This document shows, one piece after another, positions 55,391 through 64,000 of a stretch of DNA of 64,000 bases (position 1 is its first letter; each line of letters starts with the position of its first letter). Below the pieces are notes generated by a model. It was not told the origin of the DNA and did no database searches. It saw only the letters and a list, made by a program, of their open reading frames with translations. Source of the DNA: Luzula sylvatica (lineage: Eukaryota; Streptophyta; Magnoliopsida; Poales; Juncaceae); the NCBI GenBank assembly GCA_946800325.1, contig OX326958.1, forward strand, positions 21,030,414-21,094,413, read 5' to 3'. The position numbers and the translations under genes are program-made.

Positions 55391-57931
55391 ATGGCCACCA
55401 TTTTAGGATGGTTCGGTGAAAGGCTTTCTGCTCTGGAAGCCGCAATGCGTCTGACTCAGGTGAGTCTCGATCATTAGATGAAAATGTGACCAAATTGAGG
55501 TTTAATTAATGGGTAATTTCACCACTGACGGTTAATAAATGCAAAATTGGATGTAAATAAGGCTATTGGATCTTGCTTAGCACTTACATTGAGCTTAAAT
55601 TAGGTCTAATTGGAGAAACAAACCATTCAGGCCCTTATTGCCATAAAATATCTTTACAATTCAATTGTTTATTAATTCTTTTTTTCCTTTCTCTTTTTTA
55701 ATGGTTTAGGTGAGAACACATGCAATTAGAATGGCACACGAGAACATTGACCATACTCTGAAGTCCGCTGATGTCGTCCTGTCGCAGTTCGGCATTTCTC
55801 GTCAGGTTAATTTCTCCCCCCCTTTTCACATTCATTCTTAAATTACCAAATTTTATTTCTCAATTTATCAATGAACCGTGTTTAGGCCGAAGCGACTATA
55901 CTTCGAGGACTTCACGAAGATTTAGAGAGCTACTTAAAAACAATTGATCAATTAAAAGGAATTGTCAAATTTTTTAACTCGAACAAAAATTTGAAAAGCA
56001 GTGATAAACTTTTCACACGCGTCAATAGCTTACTCGCCAAATCCGTTTCCAAATTAGAAGAAGAATGCCGCCAAATCATGACCAATTACAGGTACGCAAA
56101 AATCTCGAAAATTTGAAATTACAAACTACCCCCCAAATATTTTTTTAAAATTAATTATTTTTTCAGCATGCTGATCGAGCCAGACGGACTTTTCGATTGT
56201 CTCCCAGAATCACTGAGACCATCAACTGGCGGCGAAGAAAATAATAATAATTCTCGTCACTCTGAACACAACGCGAAAAGTCTAGAAGCTGCGATTTATA
56301 AACCGCCCCAATCAATGCCACCTAGGATTTTGACCCTCATGCACGACTTGGCTGAAGCTGAACAACTCGTCCATGCTGGCGACCAACAACCATGCGTCAA
56401 AATTTATCGGTACGCACTTATTCTCCCGGTACGAAACTTCTGATTGTTTGTTTGTTTCTTTCAGAGATTGTCAAGGTTCAGCACTCGATTCGAGTCTACG
56501 AAAACACGGAGACGAAAAGATGCAATGGGAAACTCTCAAGGCCAAAATCGCCTACTGGATCCACTTCATGCGCGTCGCGGTATTCCATTTCCCAATTCTC
56601 TAAAACCCAGAATCCAATCCCTTATTTTCGTTTTCCCAAAAACAGGAGAAGTTACTATTTGCGGGAGAGAAGAAAATCGCGAGGAGCAAACGATCGCCTG
56701 AGGAGCTGTTTGTGTTGCTCGACATGTACGAGATTATGCGAGAGCTTCAGAGCGAATTCGAATTTATTTTGGAAGGACAAGCTTGCGTCGAGATGAGAAA
56801 CGGCGCGTTTTATTTTATCTGACAGAACAATTGGCTCAGACCGCGCGAGAAACTTTCGGCGATTTCGAAGAATTGGTCGAGAAAAATCCGTCTAAAACTG
56901 CCGTACTCACTAGCTACGTCATCGATTACGTCAAATTTCTTTTCGAGTAAGTTATTTTTTTTTTCTCTCGTCGATTTCTCTCTCTAAAATAATTTTGGAA
57001 ATTGTAGTTATGAATCGACGTTGAAGCAATTATTCCAAGAATTCGAAACGGGAAGCGAGAACGAGTCGCAACTGGCAATTGTGACAAATCGAATCATGCA
57101 AGCTCTTCAAAGCAATTTAGATGGAAAATCAGAACAATATGAAGATTCGGCTTTGACTTATCTTTTCCTCAGAATAATATTCATTACATGGTTAGATCGG
57201 TCTGCAGGTACATTTTACCAACTCGTTCAATATTAAATATTTTCTCGAATAAATTAATAATTTTATTATAAATGTTAGATTTGAAGCAAAGGATGTACTG
57301 GGTGATGATTGGATACAGAGACACAGAAGGATTGTACAACAACATGGAAATCAGTATAAAAGAGTCGCTTGGGCCAAGGTTAATTAATTAATAAATAAAA
57401 AACGAAATATAATATAATATTCTATTTGTTATTAATTAATAATATATTATTTATGTTGTTGTATAGATATTGCAAACATTATCAGTGCCAAGTAGTGGAG
57501 TCTCTAGAGCGACTATTAAAAGAACGGTACTGATAAATTTCAATATTATTTCAATTTTGCCATTGTAAAAATATTAATTAAATTAATTGTTAATAATAAT
57601 TTAGGTTCAAGCAATTTGAAGAACTGCACGTAAAACAGTCTCAGTGGACTGTGCCGGATCCGGAATTACGTGAATCTCTGAGACTAGCAATTGTGGAAGT
57701 GCTTTTACCTGCTTATCGATCTTTTATAAAACGTTTCGGATAATTATTTATTAATTAATAATTACTCGCAATATTTTTATTGTTTTTAATTATTTTTGTA
57801 TTTTGTTGTTCAGGCCGTTAGTGGAGAATGGAAAGAATCTGCAGAAGTATATAAGATATACTCCTGAAGAGTTGGGTCGTCTTTTGGGCGAATTCTTTGA
57901 GGGCAAGCAATATTCTGAATACAAAGGCTAA
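55391..57931 (+). pseudogene. EXO70A1: EXO70A1-like exocyst subunit, decayed multi-exon copy
   Basis: EXO70 tethers secretory vesicles to the plasma membrane. Recognisable exons: 55391-55459, 55710-55805, 55886-56091, 56167-56409, 56465-56579, 56646-56946, 57006 to about 57208, 57279-57377, 57467-57526, 57605-57739, 57814-57931. Signatures include [82 protein letters not shown] and LLGEFFEGK. Damage: a stop just upstream of 55391 cuts off the usual N-terminus. About 35 residues are missing near 56670, and smaller in-frame losses occur. There are -1 frameshifts near 56810 and 57172 and another frame change near 57510. The donor after 57739 reads AT instead of GT. Sequencing error could explain single indels but not the set. 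Confidence 0.85.
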
Positions 57932-57939
57932 TTTTGAGG

Positions 57940-58750
57940 CGACTTTGTGCAAATTTTACTTAATATGACGTGATGTGATGTGATAAGATGATTTTTTATA
58001 TTTGTTTTTATTTTTATACGAGGAATGTGATATAATTTGTAATGGATTGAATTTTATTTGTGACTTGATTTATTTTAATTGATTTGTACTCGAAGATGAT
58101 TTATCATAATGGATTGAATTGTATTTGTGACTTGTTTTTATTTATTTTTAATGGAAAAGAGTTTTATATGTTAAAAGGGGAGTTTACATATTTATTCTTT
58201 TTAAAACTTAAAATTACATATTTATTTTTTTTTAAATTAAAATATCATATTTACCTTCTCATAAATCTAAAATATCATATTTACCAAAAAAAATTCAAAA
58301 CATCCAATTTTTTCGTAACAATTAATGGTCAACATTTAAAATCGTGTGACCGTACTTTTCAAAAATTGAGATCGGAATTGGCTTACGACGTAGTCAATAT
58401 TTCAAAATTCCGGAACAATTGCTTTACCACGAAATTCTTTTGGTTTGAAAGTTTTTTATGTGTTAGTGAAATGTTTTGGAGTATTAATATAGTTAAATTT
58501 AGATTTAAATTGTGTTCTCAAATCTCATAAAAGTAACCATCCAATGCCAGTTTGTAAGTACAATCGGATCCATTTGGATGATTATAGTTATAGGATTGAT
58601 TATATGTATTATATCTATCATAGTTAGTATTTTTATTATTTTTAAATTGCTTTGCAAAATGGTCTCGGTACATAAGCATTTCCTCGACTATTTGCATTTT
58701 AGTCTCCAATTTCACTCTCTGATTTTGTGGTTTTTCAGAACCGGGTTATT
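57940..58750. other. AT-rich intergenic DNA, no gene supported
   Basis: Low-complexity T-rich repeats (TTACATATTTATT type). A 148-codon frame at 58084-58530 is repetitive and has no domain. Confidence 0.5.
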
Positions 58751-58753
58751 TGG

Positions 58754-58880
58754 ATTTTGTCATATTTCATAATAAACGGTTGAAACAATTTTCCGATCAT
58801 AAAATGAGTAAATAAATTTGATTTTAGCACAAAAGTAGATGTTCAATTAGTACGGGATAAATGAGTAAATTGATTCGGTT
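58754..58880 (+). repeat. Direct repeat, left copy (pairs with 63874-64000)
   Basis: From TTTTGTCATATTTCATAATAA to GAGTAAATTGATTCGGT this stretch matches the last ~127 bp of the window with few differences. The pair brackets the germin-like gene. Confidence 0.85.
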
Positions 58881-59308
58881 TGTTTGTTATATCCCTAATT
58901 GTTAATACATCAATTAATATAGAAAAATTTAGAAACGAACATGCATTATTTTCCAAATAAATTCATCAATTAGTGTTAATTGATCAATAGACTATTTCTA
59001 TCTCTGTCTTAGAATAACATGACCAGATTGTCCATAATGTGGGTGCATCCTTCATAACATATCTAATAATATGTGATATGACTTCATTAATTACGTTTTA
59101 ACTAAATTAAAGTACCCATAAACATATATATCAAAGATGTTGACCTTTTCCTACGAGTATAGAAAACCTCATTAATACGAACTATTCTTGCTTTCTTCAT
59201 ATAAAATACTATAACAGTCTGATGGACTGAGTCTTAAATGCCAACTGAGACAACAAACAGCAAAAGGAATTTTCATACAAGTATGGAAGTTTTCAAACTT
59301 CTAAGCAT

Positions 59309-59315
59309 TATATAA
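59309..59315 (+). promoter_or_regulatory. TATA box of the germin-like gene
   Basis: TATATAA-type motif within ATTATATAATCC, about 110 bp before the ATG, giving an expected 5' leader of about 80 nt. Confidence 0.45.
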
Positions 59316-59422
59316 TCCCATCAAGCTAATTAAATGACACCACAACTTCTCCTCAAACAATTACTTAGCTGCTATTCACACATCTATACTCATTAGAAGA
59401 GAAACAAATACTTTGAAAAGAA

Positions 59423-60233
59423 ATGACTTTCCATACCTTGCTTCTCATGGCTCTCCTGGCCTTTTCTTCTTCTCAGGCATTTGCTTCTGATCCGAGTCCT
59501 CTTCAGGACTTTTGTGTTGCCGACAACACCTCTCAAGGTGTGTACCGCCATTTAATTCTTACTATGCAAATGCATCTTAATTAGGATAGACTATGAAATA
59601 GAAATATTTATTACGCTTAAATTTATTAGTACCCAACAATTGCCTAAAGAAAAATTATTCATAATTTTTTTTGCTCATAATGCAGTGCTTGTTAATGGAC
59701 ATGTATGTCTGAATGCAAAAGACGTGACACCAGAACATTTCTTCTTCGAGGGTCTTGACAAAGCCGGAAACACATCGAACCCACTCGGGTCAATTGTTAA
59801 CCTTGTCAATGTTGACAAAATTCATGGCCTCAACACCCTTGGAATCTCTATTGCCCGTCTGGACTTTGCTCCCTATGGTGGTCTGAACCCTCCTCACATT
59901 CATCCAAGAGCAACTGAAGTCCTTACGGTCATCGAAGGAACTCTCTATGTTGGATTTGTGACCTCAAACACTGATAATAAACTCTTTGCTAAAGTGTTGA
60001 ACAAAGGAGATGTTTTTGTTTTCCCTGAAGGACTCATCCATTTCCAATTCAATATTGGACCCATCTCTGCTGTTGCGATTGCTGGTCTGAGCAGTCAGAA
60101 CCCCGGATTGATTACTATTGCTAAAGCAGTCTTCGGATCAAACCCGTCAATTTCAGACGACGTGCTTGCAAAAGCATTCCAATTGGACAAGAAGACTGTG
60201 GATTGGCTTCAAGCTCAGTTCCTAACCAACTAA
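59423..60233 (+). CDS. Germin-like protein (cupin), two exons
   Basis: Exons 59423-59537 and 59686-60233 with a GT-AG intron, product 220 aa, the usual germin-like length. Residues 1-21 form a signal peptide for secretion to the cell wall. Cys31 and Cys46 match the conserved disulfide. Cupin box 1 is [14 protein letters not shown] with metal ligands His108, His110 and Glu115; box 2 is [13 protein letters not shown] with His156. A KGD tripeptide precedes box 2. N-glycosylation sequons occur at Asn35 and Asn66. Germin-like proteins form Mn-binding hexamers, and some have superoxide dismutase or oxalate oxidase activity; activity here cannot be told from sequence. These genes usually occur in tandem clusters, and a flanking direct repeat supports that here. 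The frame is intact. Confidence 0.93.
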
Positions 60234-60239
60234 TAAATC

Positions 60240-60960
60240 GTCTATAACTAAAATGAGTATAGATCAATATCGAAGTTTTTTAGTTTGATTGCATTTTAGA
60301 TTTTTTTTTATTTATTCATATAATAAGACTGTGGCGCCTTTTACTGATGACTGCATGCTTGTAATAATATGAATATCATACAATTATTTCCTCAGATTCT
60401 ATCTTATATATCCATTAGTGAAATGTACAGCCTTGATTTTGCTTTGCTATTTCATGTCAAATGTACTTCTGACATTTTGAGTTTCATTTTACTATGTATA
60501 CCACAATATGAAGTGATATTTTTCAATTAATATGATCTGAGGTTAAGAAGAAAAACTAGTTTATTTGTTTTTGTATCGATCGAATGAAATGCATTTCGAG
60601 ATAAGTAGGGTACATTCAACAGAGAAATTGTTTTATAAACAAAAATCCGGGTAGTTAGAATATTAGACTAAAAAACACATTTATGTATTATTTTAAATAA
60701 CAACTATTGAATTTTGTAAAAGTTCAAAGTTTTATTAGTTTGTCGAAAATTAAGGGTATATTTTATAAATCGCTAAGAAATTTATGGTGAAGTTAAATAT
60801 AAAATTAACAGCGTATTAATCAGGTATAACACATATGATATTAAATCAATTTGTTTAATATATGTTACATATACGGCTACCATGTACAAAAATGTGTTTT
60901 TTACTTGCAAAATGCGCACTTTTCGACTTACATCAAGATCTACATAAACATATGTAAACG
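60240..60960. other. 3' flank of the germin-like gene, AT-rich
   Basis: Holds the 3' untranslated region of the germin-like gene and AT-rich spacer. Nothing else is recognised. Confidence 0.5.
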
Positions 60961-60962
60961 GA

Positions 60963-61014
60963 TCCTCTCTCCTTCTCCTTCTCCTTCTCCTTCTCCTTCT
61001 CGTTCTCCTTCTCT
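60963..61014. repeat. (CTTCTC)n microsatellite
   Basis: About eight CTTCTC-type repeats with one CTCGTT interruption. Confidence 0.9.
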
Positions 61015-61239
61015 CTTCAAATTAATATATTCAAATATTTAATTCCAAATAATGAATACGTGTTTCTCAAATAAGCTCGTACAAACCAGACATGAGCGGC
61101 ACCGTTGAAATTATAATTCAACACGAACGAGGCGAGGAATCTCCAGTTGGCACGTCCAGTAATAATGTGAACTGAGAATCACCTGCGATCTCAGATAATT
61201 AGAAAGAATGAAGTCATACCGTATTTTAAAATAGTTATT

Positions 61240-61377
61240 TTTTTTATAATAAATGAAGAAGGCTCATATGTTCTCCATTCATTGATGTCAATGGGGATTG
61301 GAACTCACAACCTCCCATAACACATGATTTTTTGTGTCGTACATTCAACCAACTAGACTATATGTAGCACATTGATT
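61240..61377 (-). mobile_element. tRNA-derived SINE, second family
   Basis: Minus-strand A-box-like TAGTCTAGTTGG and B-box-like GAGTTCCAATCCC. The insert and body match the SINE at 32484, and the element ends in an A-rich tail. The target-site duplication is ATTTTAAAA(TA/CT)GTTATT at 61223-61239 and 61378-61394. Confidence 0.85.
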
Positions 61378-61639
61378 ATTTTAAAACTGTTATTACGTCA
61401 CAGTTACATTAATAACAAAAATTTGACCAATATCTCAAACATTTCACAATTATAACACACAAAAGTATATAGATTTCCGGAATTTCATATTGTTAGAAAA
61501 TGAAAATTTCCTTTAGAAATCATCACGCACCCATTGATTTTGTATGCATTAAAACGACAAATTAAGAAATTTTTATGTATAAACATCTTATATATAATAT
61601 TTTTTATTGAAAAATGAAAAGAACATAAGGTAGTTTGTG

Positions 61640-61830
61640 AAGTATGCTTATGGGTGTAAATGAATTGGATAATGTCGAAGAATGGTCATATTGTATATGT
61701 ATCCATGTCGATTTTTATTCATACGGATATGAACACAAATAGTATATTGATTCGGTTCGGATATTACACGAATACTATTATTCGTTTAGACACAAATACA
61801 AAATAATTTCATATATCAGAGGATATTAAG
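61640..61830. repeat. GGGTGTAAATG end with TATTCGGATA-like motifs
   Basis: Starts GGGTGTAAATGAATTGG, like a hAT-type terminus, then carries degenerate ATACGGATATG and TTCGGTTCGG motifs. The partner end is not certain; a candidate (TTTATACCCC) lies near 63395. Confidence 0.4.
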
Positions 61831-62000
61831 GCCAAATTGTATTATTTAATAATTTTTTCAAGTACATAAATGATACAAATATCATTGTATATAGTAAACA
61901 TTTTTCCTTAATATTACGTATAAATTATAACAAAATATTAATTCTCAAAAACTACTAATGTAGCATGTCATGCATTGAATTTTTTAAGTATCATTGAAAA

Positions 62001-62001
62001 G

Positions 62002-62032
<31 letters not shown>

Positions 62033-62133
62033 TAATAATAATAATAATAATAATAATGACAATAATGATAATAATAATAATAATGATAATAATACTACTA
62101 CTACTACTAATAATAATAATAACAACAACAATG
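62001..62133. repeat. (AAT)n microsatellite
   Basis: About 130 bp of AAT repeats with GAT, ACT and AAC variants. Long isoleucine frames across it are artefacts. Confidence 0.95.
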
Positions 62134-62169
62134 ATAAGACTGAAGGAAATACAGTTTCGGATCAACCGT

Positions 62170-63000
62170 AAAAGTGTACACAGAAATAAACGAATGTAAT
62201 CGTACATTCGTGGTCATATCTTTCAGTAGGAAAATCCAATTTCAATGGTTTCAAATTGGGTTATATAGATAATAAGATTATCTACAACCTTCATGTAGAA
62301 ATATATTTCATATAAACGAAGTATCAGTGTCGTTTCTATGAAATTCCGAAAGGGTGCAACAGTATGACATATAGTTAGTAAAACAGTCATAACTTTTGCA
62401 TACGAACTCCAATTGGGCCAGGCCAAATTGGGTTGGGTAGATAATGCTATTATCTACAACTTTAGTGTAGGTTTATTTTCTGTCAGAAGAATTTACCAAT
62501 TTCGTATGGACAGAATACTGAACAGGTTCATGCAGTTTTCTATGTGAAAGAGTGTATTTGATATACATGTCTTTTGGCCCATTCTAATCCTATGTGATAT
62601 AAATAGGATAATTCTCTCTCATCTCTGGATGCTTCATTCAGTCCATTGATTCGTATTATTCAGAATAATCCAGAATTATAGAGACATCCTTCTAGAGAGT
62701 GAAAGAGTGTGAAGAGAGAGAACCGACAAAAGGAGTTTTCCCGGTGTAGAGAATCAATCAATCAGGCAAGTTCGCCGGTGCTTCGTCTAGGCAGTTGCAC
62801 CCGCGACCGACGAACTCCGACTCAAGGTGGATATAAGTAGAGGAGCGACACTTGTGGCTCTTCGCTTGTGATCAACCCGAAGGAGAGAGAAGACGGTCAA
62901 CGAGCGGTGAAAGACGCGTGGTGTGGGACGCGCGGATTGTCACCAACGTGATAGGAGAAAGAAGACTAGTAATCAACCCTTCGTGTGCAATCAATTTTGC
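62170..63000 (+). mobile_element. Probable LTR (solo or fragment) of an LTR retrotransposon
   Basis: U3-like region with two ~100 bp tandem units (GTCATA-CTTT, CCAATT, AAATTGGGTT, TAGATAAT, ATTATCTACAAC). A clear TATA box, TATAAATAGG, follows at 62598, then a CT/GA-rich leader with GC-rich blocks. The stretch ends near TTTTGCACTGGTATGA, which is reminiscent of an LTR end plus a degenerate initiator-tRNA primer site. I find no gag-pol and no second LTR in the window, and the exact TG/CA borders and target-site duplication are not established. Confidence 0.4.
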
Positions 63001-63139
63001 ACTGGTATGAATCTAATCTTCTTATTTGCCTCGTACCCTTCGAAGTCATGGCGTGATCTTGGATTAGGGGAACCGGACCGGGCCTACATATCCACTGCGC
63101 GGGCCCGGGGACGGATAGAATCCCCAACAAAGACATGGG

Positions 63140-63415
63140 GATACATAAATGTGTAGTATTAGCATCCGAATATGTAATATGTAGTATGCATCCGTACCCG
63201 GATATCCAAATCTATATCTTTATTCCGATAAGGAAATTATCGATACATGCATGATTTTTTTTTACCGTATCCATATCCGTAAAGAATTATCAATATAACT
63301 ATCTATTTTTCAGTCGGGTACCGATACGTTATATGCGAATACTAATATTTTGAGGATACGGTTACGATTCGGTCAAAAAAATGTAGTCCCGTTTATACCC
63401 CTATAGATAATTCCA
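63140..63415. repeat. Element fragment with TACCCGGATA/CGATTCGG motifs
   Basis: Another cluster of the dispersed TACGGATA family, ending CCCGTTTATACCCCTATAG, which reads backwards as a GGGGTATAAACGGG terminus typical of hAT-like MITEs. Confidence 0.45.
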
Positions 63416-63873
63416 ATATTTATTGTATTTTTCTCTTCATAATAACAATAATGATATCATTGCGAAATTAAAAAAAAAATGTAACACTAGTTGATGTCAT
63501 CATATTATTATAACTCAATTAAGTATGATACAAGTTCATATCGTTTGGTACAATTATAACTATAGTTTAAGAAAGAAAAAAAACTAAAATAATTGATATA
63601 TGTGTGATAAGATTATAAATTCTTTAGGTTTTAGTATGTGGCCTTTTCATCTTCGATTGGGGTTTTTCTCGATCATGTTAACTCAGCGTATAGTGATAAA
63701 CAATTGTGAAGTACCGCTCCAACTAGCTTGAACTTAAATAGTTATAATTAATGATAATAATAATTCACATCATGAAGTTAGTTGCTTTCAAAATTACTTA
63801 AAATTCGAAGAATAATAATGGAACATATTAGCCTTTATATAAACCAAAGCATTTTTTAAGAATTAATGGTTCC

Positions 63874-64000
63874 AATTTTGTCATATTTCATAATAAACGG
63901 TTGAAACAATTTTCCGATCATAACATGACCAAATAAATTTGATTTTTACAGAAAAGTAGATGTTCAGTTAGGACGGGATAAATGAGTAAATTGATTCGGT
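63874..64000 (+). repeat. Direct repeat, right copy (window edge)
   Basis: Matches 58754-58880 and is cut by the window end. The repeat period is about 5.12 kb. Confidence 0.85.

Noticed and set aside
56794..56822. A 19 bp GT-AG mini-intron that would remove the stop near 56820 in the EXO70 relic
   Set aside because: Far below the minimum plant intron length, and other frameshifts plus a lost donor site already mark the gene as dead.
58084..58530. 148-codon ORF after the EXO70 relic
   Set aside because: Low-complexity F/L/K/Y composition from T-rich repeats, with no domain and no promoter signals.
61968..62207. Poly-isoleucine ORFs on both strands
   Set aside because: They translate the AAT microsatellite and have no independent coding signal.

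Overview
This 64 kb window is nuclear DNA from a flowering plant, most likely a eudicot and possibly an asterid. The evidence is spliced GT-AG genes (a plastid-type PPR gene, a germin-like gene and an EXO70 relic), a nuclear-type tRNA-Arg, AT-rich intergenic DNA, and typical plant transposons: an L1-type LINE, tRNA-derived SINEs, Helitrons, hAT, PIF/Harbinger, MULE and CACTA pieces, and a putative LTR. The species cannot be named from the sequence.

Layout. From 1 to 25 kb the DNA is gene-poor. It carries four copies of a small protein with two hydrophobic segments (4.2, 8.7, 12.05 and 19.8 kb) that I do not recognise. The last two copies lie in a tandemly duplicated block. Segment B (11.63-12.57 kb) and segment A (13.84-16.43 kb) recur as B' (16.43-20.29 kb) and A' (22.65-24.88 kb). 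Later insertions decorate the block: a Helitron in A, a PIF-like element in B' that itself holds a hAT element, a MULE-like MITE in A', and two repeat arrays (20.46-20.85 and 21.05-22.49 kb) between B' and A'.

From 25 to 45.3 kb there are almost no genes. The DNA is a decayed array of ~2.1 kb AT-rich units, one of which ends in a Helitron-like 3' terminus. It is interrupted by a SINE, a Tourist-like element, a hAT-like MITE and a complete 6.56 kb LINE with 14 bp target-site duplications and broken reading frames.

The right third is the gene region. It holds a nine-exon EMB2279-like PPR gene on the minus strand (45.4-49.9 kb), with a coding minisatellite in its first exon. A tRNA-Arg(CCG) lies divergently beside it. 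Next come two decayed gene copies, a glutamyl-tRNA reductase (HEMA) pseudogene (53.4-54.1 kb) and an EXO70A-type exocyst pseudogene (55.4-57.9 kb), and then an intact germin-like protein gene (59.4-60.2 kb). A ~125 bp direct repeat flanks the germin-like gene and reaches the window edge, which suggests a tandem array continuing to the right.

How the parts work together: there is no operon logic here. The intact products would act separately (plastid RNA metabolism, translation, apoplast). The main story is retroposition and transposition around a small local gene family, including a 3' RNA hairpin shared by the LINE, a SINE and a truncated retroposon.
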